Shown: positions 39,965 to 54,105, numbered from the stretch's first letter. The stretch: DNA of 64,000 bases from Glandiceps talaboti (GCF_964340395.1 NC_135559.1:15222063-15286062); one strand, 5' to 3'. The notes: generated by a model from the sequence alone, not told the origin. Numbers and translations: made by a program.

Positions 39965-40515
39965 GTAGAGATTATATAAACCATGGGTTATATGCCCTAA
40001 GGGTACTACTACATATACACTGTAGAGTAGAGATTATATAGACCATAGGTTATATGTATATGTCCTAAGGGTACATATACATGTATTCAGGATGTGTACA
40101 CTGTACAGTTGAGATTATATAAACCATACGTGTAGTTTATATGCCCTAAGGGTACACACATGTACACTCTGAGGTGTACACTGTACATTTGTACAGTAGA
40201 TATTATATAGACCATAGGTTATATGCCCTAAGGGTACACTAGAGGATGTGTACATTGTATAGTTGATATTACATGTATATAGACCATAGGTTATATGCCC
40301 TAAGGGTACACTAGAGGATGTGTACATTGTATAGTTGATATTACATGTATATAGACCATAGGTTATATGCCCGAAGGGTACATATACTCTGAGGTGTACA
40401 CTGTACAGCAGAAATTATATAGACCATAGGAGATATGCCCCAAGGGTACATACATGTATACTCAGGATGTGTACACTGTACTCTTGAGGTGTACACTGTA
40501 CAGCTGAGATTATAC
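39965..40515 (+). repeat. Tandem repeat, about 65-75 bp unit, about eight copies
   Basis: Core is gattatatagaccataggtt, atatgccctaagggtaca and gtgtacactgtaca. Two neighbouring copies near 40240-40370 are nearly identical. Confidence 0.85.
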
Positions 40516-41309
40516 AAAGCTTACTTGATACATTTATTGCCTTATCTATCAGTATGTTGTTATCAGAGACATTGAAAGCACAGATTTACTCAAATATTTG
40601 GACGTTGAAAGAATAAACATACCAGTTTTTACCAATCTGGTATTTGAAATATCTTGAAGGATAAAAGCCAAGAATAGAAAAAGAAGAATGATACATACAT
40701 GTGCGAAAGGAAAAAAACTTTGAAATATTTATATTCAAGGATTGGTCGTGGTGTGCAAGTTATGAATTTTTAACTATAAGATGTTTAAACCCTGAGGGAT
40801 CAGAGGTTCTAGACAAATTAACAGATTAGGATAAATCTAATATTTAAAGCTGCACAAGCCACAAGTGGAACAGTTTTTGACACTCTTTTGTGAGATATAA
40901 TGACTTTATCATAATATTGTATAGGCTGAACAGTATTGAATCACATGCGGAGAAAGGTATTTGTGTAAACAATACACATAGTATGGTGCAGTACAATGTA
41001 TATCCAAACAAATTGATTTGTGGGTAGGTCTGCACCCAAAAATTCATGCCCCAATAAATTATGATTTCAATTTATTACTATACTACTTATAGATAAGAGA
41101 GACCTCTAATTGATATATATATAATGTCAAATTATTGGCATTTTAACAATTTTCAGTAAATATATTGTTTATTGTTTGATTGAAAAAATAATACCCCTGT
41201 TGCGGCTAGTGTATATTTAATAGTTGGTACTCACTCACCTTTGGCACTAAAACCAACATTTCAGGAATAACACTGGTTTCATATCTTACCTAATTTTATT
41301 TAGTTTAAC

Positions 41310-41372
41310 AATTGATTGATGTGATTGATTGATTGATTGATTGATTGATGTGATTGATTGATGTGATTGACA
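41310..41372 (+). repeat. GATT tetranucleotide microsatellite
   Basis: (GATT)n interrupted by gatgt. A similar short tract is at 50888-50920. Confidence 0.9.
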
Positions 41373-42204
41373 GCAATGCATCCATATATGGATTTTTATG
41401 CATTGAAAGAAAATATGTGAAGATACATCACATATACTACTACAAAACATGAGTTGTGTAAATACAACACTTGGCACAGAGTGTCAAAGTATGTAAATAA
41501 AGCCATATTGTTGGAACATTAGCAGCGATTGATGTATACCTAAAGGGTTAACTGTGTTCTTTCGGGATGTGACATTTGCTTCTGTCGATGGTAAAATGAT
41601 GGTACATTTATATATATAGAATAAATGTATTCCTTTCTCAGTACCATGTGTTTTGAAACATATTGTAAGTGATACCAGTCACTGCCTGGCCCTGATATAC
41701 ATATATTATGAATATGATTAATAGGATGGGTACAGTAAGTACTAATGTAGTATCTACAGTAGAATGATCTAGCTAAGGATATACCGGTAGTTTAAAGCAG
41801 TTATGATCAGTGTGTACAACTATTAGATAAAATAAACCTGAAGGCCAAAAAAAAAAGAAGAAAAAGAATTGTTTCTGGTCAGGATATGTTGTCTATTATA
41901 TAAAAGTGGTGAGTCAATGTGAATTTCTAAACAAACCTGTTACTCAATCTACTATTTATGACAGTCACTGTTCTTTTTATTTAGTACTTTAGAACAAGTG
42001 TGTACATGTATGTGGGCAGATGTTATTTGCTTGTTCACGATTGGCTCTACAGTTATCTTCACTGAAGTAGCAATTAATGTAGGGAGGATTATTTTTGTGT
42101 TTACCCCAGATCTGTACACTGCATGGGTTTGACAAACAAGTAAAAAAAAGGCCTGATGTTTGGGTATTTAAGTGATATATGCACTGACCAGAAACAATTC
42201 CTTT

Positions 42205-42925
42205 CTTAGCCCCCAAAGGTGGGGGCTATTGTGATGGGCGCCATCCGTCTGTCCATCTGTCTGTCCATCCATCCATCCGTAATACATCATTTTTCAGACA
42301 TGCAATATCTGATTTCTTTCAAATATGGCACAAAGGTGACATGTCATATGAAACATATGCATGTCAATTTGTTTTTTTATATATGCAAATTTGACCAAAT
42401 GATGACATATTTGTAGTTAAAATTCAATATTTGTTGCATAACTTAAAAACTGTAATACACATACATTCCATTGAAGTGTCTATCCCCCATATTACTAGAT
42501 GCAAACTATCTTTTGATATCTTGACCTTTGACCCTGATCACCTTCAGGATCAATTATAAAAATCAAACCAATTCCTGCCTATCACAGACACATTTTACAT
42601 ATTGCCAATAACTTTTAAATCATGTTTACAAGTAATAGTGAAGAAAGAACTATACACAACAATTATTTTTGGTGCTCATATCACTTTTACTGAATGGCAG
42701 CCATATTTGTAGTTTAAAAAAATCGTTATTTATTGCATGACTCAAAAACTAATACATAGAGACTCCATTCAAGTGTATATATCCCATAGCATCAGATGTG
42801 AGCTATCTTTTGAGACCTTGACCTTTGACCTTGACAGTGACCTTCAGGGCCATTATCAAAATCAAGCCAATTTCTACCTATCACAGACACATTGTAGTAT
42901 TTGAGGGGATTTGTCTTCTATGAAG
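42205..42925 (+). repeat. Dispersed repeat, 'ggcacaaaggt' family copy 3, internally duplicated
   Basis: Starts with the inverted pair agcccccaaaggtgggggct, then a TCTG/TCCA run, atatggcacaaaggtgacat, and two copies of a block of about 300 bp (around 42395-42600 and 42700-42895). Each block has tgcat-aactcaaaaact, ttgacctttgacc and tcacagacacatt. It ends ctatgaagacttgttatttt, the same words that begin the 26.4 kb copy. Confidence 0.75.
42819..42831 (-). promoter_or_regulatory. Perfect DR1 nuclear-receptor-type motif in a repeat
   Basis: TGACCTTTGACCT, which on the minus strand is AGGTCAAAGGTCA, two half sites spaced by one base. The equivalent place in the first block, 42522-42534, has one change. 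DR1 is the typical HNF4/RXR-heterodimer site. Binding here is unknown. Confidence 0.5.
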
Positions 42926-44859
42926 ACTTGTTATTTTGGCCTAAGATATGTAGTACTCACATGTAACTTGCAGATATAAAAATGAATTGTAAACTATAGA
43001 GGTGTTCAGATTGAAGCATTGAAATACTTAACATGTCCGACAGGGATGGTTTTAGAAACAGGCCATAAATATTTGACTCAGTTTGATTGAAAACAAATTT
43101 CAATGGTTAAATGTCACAGTCAGCCAGTGTTCAATAACCCCAGATGTTTCATCCAAAACTAAGAATGTGGTGTAAATTATAGAGTTGTACAGATTGAGTG
43201 ATTGCATTGGTACAAGTGATACATGTAGTTTGTAAGCTTGTTTACTCAGGTGAAAATACTTACATAGGCCTCTATTAAACAATTTGTGTATGAACCAAAA
43301 TTCTGTTAATGTTTAAAACATTGGTCGGGTATTAAACAAGATTTTACCATTTGTTCATTCTCGCAAACCAGTGCTGTTATTTCTTCCGTGTCACTGTACT
43401 GCGAAGGGCGCATTTTGGACGGTGCTGTAAATGAGGCCGTGGTTTGCGACGATGCATTTGTTTGAAAATCACAACAGCTTAAATCACCCAAAACTTTGCT
43501 ATAGTCAAACTCAAAGCTTGTTTTTGGTCCTTACAGGAACTTATTATTCATATATCTGGTTTTCAAGGAAATTGTCAATCTCTTTAATTTTACCCATTAC
43601 TTTACGCAGTGTTTGATGGCCATATTTGAAGAAAGAACAGTGTAAATTTTGAGGTCATATCTTACAAAATTGCGATGACCCCTCGTTTTTCTTTTGATTT
43701 TAACTAAGAATGAGTCAGTGTTTTCTAGGGAAGAGTGAGAGCAAAAATGTAAGACTTCTACTTCTGAGGCAAAAACTAGTGTAAAGTAATCATCCTGTAG
43801 CCAGAAGTCAACATGTATGTACAATGTACTTTGTATATATTACGTTGCACAGTACAGTATTTGTAAAGTCAGTCTAATGTCAATGTATCATGTGACCTCA
43901 GTCATCTGATGACAACATCCATACATTCAGAGTGAAACCTAGACATGTCATTGAAATTAAACAGTTGAATACAGTGTCTTCTTTCGTGCTTTTCTTTCAT
44001 ATTATTCCATCATTTTGCAGAGGGAGACATTAGTGCTGAATAATTAACTAATTGCATGATCAAAGTCTGCAGTAGATGAATCAAAACGTCAAAACATCAA
44101 AGCATTCGTTTCCAATTTACCATTCCAAAGTAACGATATTTTACTTTCCTATTGATTGTTGGAACCATGCACAATATACTAGTAATCTCCACTTATTCAG
44201 ATTTGACGTTTGGTACATTAAAGCAAAGGCTAAAGTCACAAGGGGGTGATTTGAAAATACAATGTAATTATAGGAATATTAATTTATCAGTGAATTGTGC
44301 AATAGCAGTAGAAGGCAATAGGATAAACAATAGACAAGTGACTTGATAACAAGGATTATTTCCTTATTTTGTTGATGGTTGAGTGATTAACTCACTGGCT
44401 TCTTTAGAGCTCTAGTCTGCGTTTAATTAAATTTGCTGTGTTGTGCGTGTATTGTAAGAAAAGTATTGTTGATGTTGATTCTACCAAACATTGCTGGTAT
44501 TCCCTGGGTACTTCGTTTTTCTCCTGCATTAACACTAAACCCAAGAGGTCCAGCCCTCACTGGACTTCATAGGACATGAATTTCAAAGACAACCGACAGA
44601 ACTATACTTTGTTTTTAGTAGCATTAAAGATTATTATTTTAACTTCATATCATACATGTAGTATAGAATCTGATGTTGCACAGTCATCATAAAACTACAG
44701 AACACATTCCTTATACAAAAAAATGTATTTCTAAAGCTAAAAAATAATACTGGCTAGTGAAAGTGCATTCCATGGAATGGAAGACATAAATTGGTATGTT
44801 GTTTAAGAGCCAAGCTTTTGAATTGCAGCATGGACTCTGGATTCTCTGTTTGTAGAGGG

Positions 44860-45055
44860 TCTATGATTCTATGTACTACACTGGATAGATTTTAGCAGTA
44901 CCCCGGTATCTCTCCACCTTGTACTACACTTGATAGATCTTTAATAGCAGTATCTTTCCTTCTTGTTTCAAACTCTGTTCTCCACTGGATAGATCTTAAC
45001 TGTATATCTCCAGTTTGTTTCAAACTCTGTACTACTACACAGAATAGAATCTTGG
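44860..45055 (+). repeat. Degenerate tandem repeat, about 60-bp unit
   Basis: Three to four decayed copies with tgtactacactggatagat, tttaacag-like and atctctcc words. Confidence 0.55.
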
Positions 45056-47630
45056 GGTGTAATGAGATGTGAATGGAAGTTTGGGAATCATTTTCAATTA
45101 GTTTTTGATTGCGAGTTGAAATTATATTTTCATCTTATGAATGATCTCATTGATGGTTTTGCTGCCACCAGTAACTAGACTGTAAGATCTGTCGTGTGTG
45201 TCGTTCAGCCCTAATTAGTCTTCTCTTCTCTTTGCTGATAGCCTGACACAACAGGTCTTAACTTACAGACAACCAGAAACTACAGTATAGTTCTCTTGAA
45301 ATAAGTTGTCACAGTTTTTCGATTCAATTTCCTTGTTGTCATATTCCTAATGATGGATTGATCAGCATACATGTATGCCATGACAACAGACATGAACTTT
45401 CTAAAAACTCAAAAGCTATATTTATTAGACGCATACAACAGAAATGGGTTGACAGACACGTAGACACGTTTAAATATAATATCCTGAACACTTTCAGTGG
45501 AGAATTATTGAATAATTGTATGTTTACTTTTGTGTCATTGTACACATACTGTACTCAACCCTAGGTACATACACGTTTCTTATTAAATGACAGCAGACAG
45601 ACTTTATCGACCAAATATAATGTTGATTTACTACATTGCATATTATTGTTCTTATGTAAATACTAAATATTCACCCTTTAAAGCTTTTAGGCCAAATAAA
45701 AAAGTTGTTTGGTTCCGGTTACCCGACCCCCACCTAGTTTTTCACGCCGACCCTAAACTTTTTTTTACGCATTCGAGTAAAGTAATAATAAAATTGCGGA
45801 AATCTTGCAGTCTCGCAAGAAATAGTGGGTGCAGAAATTGACTTCAACTTAAAAAGACAATATAAAACTATTCTTCCAATCTGTAATGGCTGTATGTCTG
45901 ATAGGAAGAAATAAACAACACAGCGGCCATTTGGAAAAACAAGGGAAAACCTGAACTAGACACTCGCACATGAAAAAAAATATATAATAAAATAAGATAA
46001 AAGATATACCTACCCCACCTATTTTAAAATTGAATGTACATGTAATCAGAACCACACACTTTTTTACACCTTAGCTGCAACTAGGATATTTTTTTCATCA
46101 AGTAACCAAATGTATATTCACTAAAAATTGGTCAGTAATTTATAAAATGACATTGCATCTGTTAATTAGTGGTGAATGTTATCCGTGTGTCGTGTAGTGA
46201 CAAGTTTAAATCTTGAATGAAAGCTTGGTTTTGAATGTCACCATGTTGAAACTGCACTAGTTTGTAACTGTAGTCTTGTTTTTTTTTCCAATCAGACAAC
46301 CACAATCTATTCACTGAAAAGTGTTAAAATACCAATAATCAGACATTGTACATTTTGATTAGTGGTCGATATTATCCATTAGTACATGCATTTTTCTTCA
46401 GGTAAACTGAATAACACAGACATGAAGTATCAAATGTTACTAATAGGCATGCATATTATAGTGAAATGATATGGTTTTGTGATAATGTACATGTACATAC
46501 ATTTTGCTGAGACATGCAGTATCGATCAAAAAAAAATGATTTCATTAAAATGCATAGCAATGCATATTTAACTTGATAGTGAGGTCATACCCTATATAAA
46601 CATGCTGTACAAATTGTTCATCTTGTGAACTCTTGAAACATAAATCAGTTGTGCATAATTTATCAAAATGGAAAGTCAGACAGTTAGATAAACCATGTAT
46701 AATGCACTCATAAACCATGATAGTCTGTACAACCTTACATGTCAGAAAACAGATATTGATGAATTACATAACAGTATGCTTTTTAAGAAAGATGAATTCA
46801 CTTGAAGCATAATTGTGCGATTACATTGCCTGGTACGTTTATAATATGTCCTGCCCCATGTTTTGAGCTGTTTTTGAGCATGTCACTGTCAGTTATTTTG
46901 TGTATATCTAAAGCCTCGGAGGTGAAGGTATAAAAAGATAAAACAAAATGATATACATGTACATATATTCTTGATGAAAGCTATAAAGTTTCAAGTTGAT
47001 GCGTTTTTATAAACAAATTATTAATCAAAACAGTTGATATTATCTCAGAATTAAAATGTATGATTTCTTCCTCAACAAAGTTTATCTTTTCTACTTTCAA
47101 ATAAAAAAATTCATATCTCTAGGTTCAAAATGAAAAGTACGTCCTTGTCACATCATATATAGAAGTAGTTATTGGACTGTATATGCATGTTGAATCATTT
47201 TGAGTTCATTGACTGTACATCTATCATTTAACTGAAATATCATGTACAATTCATTAAACTGTAGCTATATTTTGACAGTAATTACTTTCCTGACATACCA
47301 GCCTTTAGAAATGTTACATTTCATCCCATCATGTACAATGTACCAATTAATGTCACCAATTCTATTGTACTGTGCCGACTTCATGCGTGCCAATTTGTAG
47401 ATATAGCCCTTGTATAATCTTTTTATACTTTAGCTCAGTTCTTTTTATTCTGTCTTAAATGCTGAGTGATGTAAGTATTAAAATGGGTCACTTGATTTAA
47501 TTTTGGAAGTGGATTGATTAAAGTTAAACTTAAATGGATCATTTGTAAAATGTGGAAAGTTATCATTTTTCAAATCGTTTTAATGAACGTGTCGTGTTTA
47601 TTACATACCACAAGATACACATGCAACCTT
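45056..47630 (+). other. AMMECR1 intron 3, no recognised content
   Basis: AT-rich sequence. A CG-containing patch at 45690-45800 (gttccggttacccgaccccc) may be a MITE remnant. No coding signal recognised. Confidence 0.45.
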
Positions 47631-47632
47631 GC

Positions 47633-48060
47633 CAGTGTGACCTGTAATGATAGCCAAATTGTGTTGTTGTGAGTCAAAATGATAAAAACTGGCATTTCTT
47701 GTGAGTCACCACAGTGTAGTAAGAGATAAATCAATCAATCAGTGAATTTATAAAGTGCCAGTTTCCACTATGATGTACAGTTCAGAGGTGCTGTACAGTT
47801 AGAATGCTCTGGAGAACAGATACGTCTTTAGGTTCTTTTTGAAGGTGTTAGCTGTTGGCTTTTTGTCGTATTTCCAGTGGCACTGCATTCCATAGATGGG
47901 GTGCAGCACGTGAGAATGCACGCCTGCCATACGGCAACAGTTAGGGGCACTGAACCGAAAAAACATCAGCAAAGAGACACGAGGAGAAGAGCAAATTTTG
48001 GTGCGGCACTAGAAATTGTGTGGGTCAGTGATGCGTCAAATTGGCTTAGAGGACACACTG
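47633..48060 (-). mobile_element. hAT-like MITE with 8-bp target duplication, interrupted by a LINE
   Basis: Ends cagtgtgacctgt and agaggacacactg. The flanks AACCTTGC (47625-47632) and AACCTTGT (48061-48068) are a near-perfect 8-bp target site duplication, typical of hAT transposons. Removing 47730-47965 leaves a sequence that aligns end to end with the 61403-61573 copy. No transposase frame. Confidence 0.82.
47730..47965 (-). pseudogene. 5'-truncated LINE fragment, end of reverse transcriptase
   Basis: On the minus strand about 47820-47925 reads RRAFSRAAPHLWNAVPLEIR and, after a frame shift, NTFKKNLKTYLFSRAF. This is the characteristic C-terminal end of CR1/L2-type non-LTR reverse transcriptase ORFs (A-P-x-LWN-x-LP...FKK-LKT-LF). 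A 3' tail follows with gcactttataaattcactga and TTGAT repeats (47730-47760). Six-base flanks AAGAGA on both sides look like a target duplication. The frame shift and 5' truncation mean it is dead. Confidence 0.78.
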
Positions 48061-48068
48061 AACCTTGT

Positions 48069-51000
48069 CATTGATTCAGCTTTAAAATGTATTAACATCC
48101 AGGATACTTGTTGGGCAGGATGGGCTAATAATGGCCATGGGTAAAAATTAAAAATAGAAAGTAGTACATTTGTCTAAATTGTGATTTTCACAAGATGCTG
48201 CCGAATTTTGGCAATATTACCAGATGAACAAATTGTACATGTCATTTTTGACACAGTCCTTCCTAGATTTGTATAGAATAGAAAATAAATTGCATACATC
48301 TGATATGAATGATTTTTGCGATAACATGACCTATGTGCATTTTCCTCTTTATTGATGTGTACATGTACTAGACATGTAATAAACATATTACTGGGTCTGT
48401 ATGTGTGTTTGCACCTTCTGGACAGGATGTTATTCCCTCTGTCACATCACTCAGGCTAGGCATACATGTACATGTATACTATCCAATCCTCACACACTGC
48501 CCTTATTTGGCCAATAGTATACATTATTTTTCCTTATAGGCTCATTACAATGTAATATGACAATATAATTTTTATAACTTGTAAGTTTTAAACTTGTACC
48601 TCAATTTAGAAAGAAAAGGAAATTTTCTTCTCATTCTTACACTTATTTTGCGTGGCTGCACAGTGGTTTCTTAGATTCATTCTCCATGTATTTTAATTGT
48701 CATTGGCCTGTCATTTGTTGTTGGTTTTACTGTGATTTGTTTCTTGTTTATTTTCCCCTACTATAACACATAGTGACATAAAAGATATTGATAGCTTGAT
48801 GTAATTTGTGTAAGTTTAGAGATCACAGCTGAATGGATTTTTCTTGTCACTGATGTCAGTTTTATTTTCCACTATGACCAACTTGTCAACTACAATGTAG
48901 ATCTTTTATATGGATGCCTTCACCTTTGATTCTGTTGTACTTTGATATCGTGATGAAGAAAAACACATTCCTTGATAAAAACTTTTGATAAAAATAAGTT
49001 ATCCCACTATACATGTACATAATTTTTAACAGATTTCTCACTCAGTTATTGAGTTTCCTCATAAATGTATTAAGTGTATACAATTCTACCAGGTTTCTAC
49101 TTCTCTGAGCTCCCCTTCAAAATAAAGTTACAACGTATGAAAATCTATGCATGTTTTACCAGATTTGCCCTTCTAGTATTGACATTCCCCTCATCAAAGT
49201 TATGGCACATGGTATGGAAAGCTAATATGCATGTTAGTTTTTGTGTCAAGATAAAATCTACCTGTGTTCCCAAGGGTTTTTATAGAGCTCCCTACAAAAC
49301 TCCTATACAGGTACAGAAATCTATACAAGTTTTATTAGATTTCTAGTCTACCGGTAGTTCCTATAAGATACAATTATAATCACTATGATCTCACCAATCA
49401 CTATGTCTAGTCAAAGTCAAACATTTTACCATTGATATGGTTAAACCCCATGCTTTAGGCCAAGGGTAAACTGCATGTCAGTAGTAATCCATCACAAATT
49501 GACAGGTGATTGTAATTTTTTTACTTCCTTCAGATAATTGCTCATTAATATTCAATTAGTACAGCTGTACTATAAAACTAAAATCATGTGGAACACGATA
49601 ACATCAAGTTTATATGAACGCTGTCAGAGGTTAGCACAGATTTCTGTGCTTCTGTGCTAGCGTAACGACTTTGACTAGATGTAGTGAGTGGAGATAATCA
49701 TAGTAATCATAACTCATATCATATAGGAATAAGACTATCAGATTTCACCCTCTTGGTTTTCAAACCTTAGCAAAAATGTTGTGCATGTGTTACCAGATTT
49801 TCCACAACTATGCCAAAAAAGAAGATGAAGCACTATCAGGTTATTGTACATTTGTACATGTATAAAAAATGAAATACTAATGAGATTCACAAGGGTAATG
49901 TATATCCAATGACCCCTATTTTCTAGACATTAAGTCAATTAAGTCTACTTTATGTGTAATCATGGGTCATCAATTCTAATACAGACATTTCCTGCTTGAA
50001 TATGATGTGTTGACAGGTGTGCAATGTTCACGACTTGAAGTAGAACACTATAAAATGCTAGTACTAGTAGTAGGAGAGGGCAATTTGTAGATCATTTTAT
50101 GAGTAAAATATCACTGATGCCATATGTGACCATCATAGTAAAATGGGGATAGTGTTTTCCTCCCAAATGAAATAACTGCTAACGCAACATTTTTTTATCA
50201 AAATAAATTATCACATCAATTTTTTAGGGCAATCCTGATAATATAAGTATGATCTTTTACAGGTATTGTGGTAATTATCTAATAAACAAGTGATTTTGAA
50301 TTATGTATAGTGTAGATTACCTCAATATATGCCTGATGTATCAGCAACATCTGCATATAATGTTAGTTACACATATAAGTCAGGCTACCAGGGATGTAGG
50401 TAATTAGATGTTATTGCCCAACATTTTTCTTTGTTCAGGCAAGGAAAAATATGAGTAATCTAAGGGGCCCTTGTCACTACGAGTCGCTAGGGTAACCAAG
50501 ACAAGATTAGATGTGTTTGTGGTTACAAACAATATGACAAGATTGTTTTTGATGACATTGATTACTTAAATTCATGTTTATGAATGGAAGGATACTAGAT
50601 TTCCTATAATGCACCATTCAATATGGTGGGTTTACAAATAAGCTCTCAATGGCAGGTTTCAATTTACTTTTCTGCGTTTGACAGTCAGATTTAGCCAAGT
50701 GAACTGCTTAAGCTACAATTTTCTATTGATTTCTATAAGTCTATTGAGGCTACCACCTGGCTTATACATACATTTTGTAGTCTAGATATGAAATATTTAA
50801 GTCTGTGTGCCCTGGACTATTGTTAATTCGAGACCTGTTCAGACATGTAAAAATAACGATCATCATTTGGGACTATTTAAGAGTGGGATTGATTGGTTAA
50901 TTAATTGATTGATTGATTGTATCACATCTCATAACATTTAATGATATACAACGTGTATTGTGAGATACATACATTGTATTCAGGATAATTTATCAATATT

Positions 51001-51590
51001 AATTTAACTTCATGCATCATTACCCAGGCATAAAAAAATTATATTTGTACTGCATGTATATCAAGAATAAGTGCATGTAATGAAACAATATCTAATAAAT
51101 ATTCATGTGTGATAAGACCCATGAGACAATAGTGTTCAACAGTACAGGTAAAAAAAAGTTTTAATTAGGTGTTTCTTGGCAACTGTGCTAAAATTACGGG
51201 ATGTGAAGATACAAAATGACTCCCCAGTAATAAGTTTATGAAAATACTTTTATTTCCAGGAATGACATATCCCTTTAATAATAAAAACACTGGTGGTGAG
51301 TGAGGCGAAGGTTTCAGTAAAATGCTGGTGGGTTGCCAGTGCGTTATAATGAGGCACTAGGGGAATTTGTTTTTTGTTTATTTATTTATTCAACACACTA
51401 AAAAAAGTTGTACAAATGTTTGTATTGGTCAAGCGAATTTTATGTTTTCTAATTTTTCGTGAAAATTTGCAGGCAATAATGAGTTAACAAATCAGTGTTT
51501 GAATCTTCTAACAATATACATTTGCAAACCATGTCCACTAAATAAAACAGAGTATTGTCTAGCTCAACAGAAATTGACTTAGCTACATTT
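48069..51590 (+). other. AMMECR1 intron 3, mixed decayed repeats
   Basis: Contains a taccaga/aaaatctacc repeat stretch (49080-49350), a relative of the 58.8-60.6 kb element at about 49540-49740 (gctcattaatattca, tttatatgaacgctgt, ttgactagat), a cttgtcactacgagtc copy near 50470 and a relative of the 15 kb repeat at 50745-50830. No coding segment recognised. Confidence 0.5.
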
Positions 51591-51840
51591 CATCTTCAGG
51601 CTCAACCAACATCTTGCAACATTTTATCATATGGCTCAACAAAAATCTTTCAAGCATTGTTACATTTTATCATCTGACTCAACAAACATCTTTCAAATAT
51701 TGCTACATTTATAGTCTGATGACAAAAATCTTAAAACATTGTGACATTTTATTATTTGGGAAGACAAAAATCTTACTAATATTGCTACATTTTATTGTCT
51801 GGCTGGACAAAAATCTTTGATAAGTTACTAGTATTGCAAC
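51590..51840 (+). repeat. Tandem repeat, about 55-60 bp unit, four to five copies
   Basis: Units share acattttatcatctggctca, acaaaaatctt and attgctac. Confidence 0.75.
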
Positions 51841-54105
51841 ATTTCCTGTGTATGAAATACTGTTATCTCAGCAGATCATTGCCAAATCAGTTACGATGTA
51901 ACAAGATAATGGTGTCACATGCAAAGAAAATGTATCAATGTTTAAGATGTTTTTGTTGAGCCAGACTATGAAATCTAACACTGTCAGTAAAAATGTCATT
52001 GAGTTACATGTAGATAATGCTCTTTCAGTTGAAATGGTTATAGAATACTAGTATTATTAACATTGCATAGACATTGACAAATTGAATTTGCTGAATAGAT
52101 GAATTTGATTTGAATTTTCAATTTGCTATCTAAATAGATAAAATAGTATCTTGTGACAAGTAATATAATATTCTCATTTAATAATAAAATCTGCAGGGTA
52201 TGGTAAACATATCAAAGGGAATCCATGGTTACTGTTGAGATACAGAGTAGACATGCTACTCTGGTAATCGATGTCTCGGTTTACTAAGGTAAACGCAAAC
52301 TAAAACTACTGTTGTTCGATGTGGTAGTTTACATTTATAAGTGGATGCTGCTATCGTGGAGATCTAATCACCCTGTGATCACAACAGTGTAAAGTCTCCA
52401 CCAATGTACACTGCAAGATCATGTACAAATGTGAGTTATCAGAAATGTCACCCTACTGTGAGTACAATTAAACCAATGTCCATTCAATAGTGTATATCAA
52501 CAGGTCGCCACGTTAGTTTTAGTAATGAAATTTCTACTCAGTCAAAGTATTTGTTAGAAGCAAAACCCAAATTTTTGCCAACATTTCGTCACCATCATAA
52601 TGGGTATACTACAATGGGGTATTTGTCTGAGACACAGAAAATTACATAGTTTTTAGTTTTTGTCTATTTAAGTAAAGTGGGACCTCTTTTGCGAGAGTGG
52701 TATTTTACATTGATAGATATGACTTTTGTTAGTGTGATCATACAAATATACATGTTAACTTTCTCCACGTATGCACTTTAATTAAAGTGACAATATGGAT
52801 GAGTTATGGAATCTTTATTTTAGGATTTTTGATTAACAACTTGTCTGTGTTTCTATTTTAAAGAACGATGTAAAACAATTAGACAGACTGAGTGAGTCTG
52901 TGTCTTTTTTTAACTCCATGGCGTAAATTACAAATTAAAAAAAAAATATGTGGAAGTTTGTTATTGTATATACAGGAAGTTATTTGTAAATATAGTGGGT
53001 AAACACGAGTAATATTACAGAACCTCATGACACTGAGTGTAAGTGTGGCAGATCTGCTTGCCGCATTCTCTGCTCACATGCTTTCATGAGTGCCTTCATT
53101 TGAATATCATTTGCATGTAGGTATACATATAGTATTTTCGGTATTGCACAGCAGTGCAAATACCATGAGTATGCGTGTGCTCTGTTGCAAGTAATCACTG
53201 AGACATTATATGTAATAATAGTCTATATGGTTACCAAGTAGATAAAGATATACTAGATACTAGGAATCATATAACGAGGCAAACGCTGAAAAATGATCCA
53301 TGTCGTAACTTATTACGAAGTCGTGATTATTGTAACTGTACCACTAGGCATTGCACAATTTGTATACACATGTTTGATTAGACATACCTTGAAACGTGAG
53401 ACCTTAATACTAATAGGTTGTACCGATAAGTTACCATGGTTACCAATCAGACAGACTAGTTTTCGGGTAGTGTTCGGCTGAAAGCATCTCATCTTGAAAA
53501 ACATGAATCCATGAAAACATAGAAGAGTAGAGATCATATTTCCAAGAGGTCTGTGTGATCTGATTTCACATAAAAACGACAAACTCTAATTACATGTATT
53601 TTTACATCAAAAAAGGATGTGCATTCAAATTGTAGTCGGCTCACTTTTTGAACTTCAGAAGATTTATTTTTTGGCCTTTTGCTTGAGAAGATTTCTGTCA
53701 ATTAATTTGATGCTGTCACACCAATACAAATAAAATGTAAACCCTCACTATTTTGTTCCCGATTGGAAAATACTGCAAATCAGCAACTGGTTCCCAAAGA
53801 CCTATTTTTAGCACATAATCTGGTGCATTGGTTATAATATAAAAGAAATGTTAAAGGCTAGATTTTCAATCCCAGGCTCTCACATTGGCATATTTGTATC
53901 AGTGGAGCCATAGGGATTCAATAGGATTATTCTTCTGTTCTGGACCAACTTGTTCAGTAGATAAAGCTTTGCTATAGTACATATGATATTTAAATGTCCA
54001 GTTATTTGAATACATACTGAGACATGTATTTACATACACTGAAATTACAATGCCATTCTATATAATAGTATGCATATCATGACATTGGAATTGAAAGTGT
54101 AGTAC
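51841..54105 (+). other. AMMECR1 intron 3, no recognised content
   Basis: AT-rich unique-looking sequence. A short segment at 53010-53110 resembles 55180-55310 (acagaacctcatga). No coding signal. Confidence 0.45.

Noticed and set aside
47877-48074. + strand 65-codon frame
   Set aside because: It lies over the LINE/MITE junction; the meaningful translation is on the minus strand.
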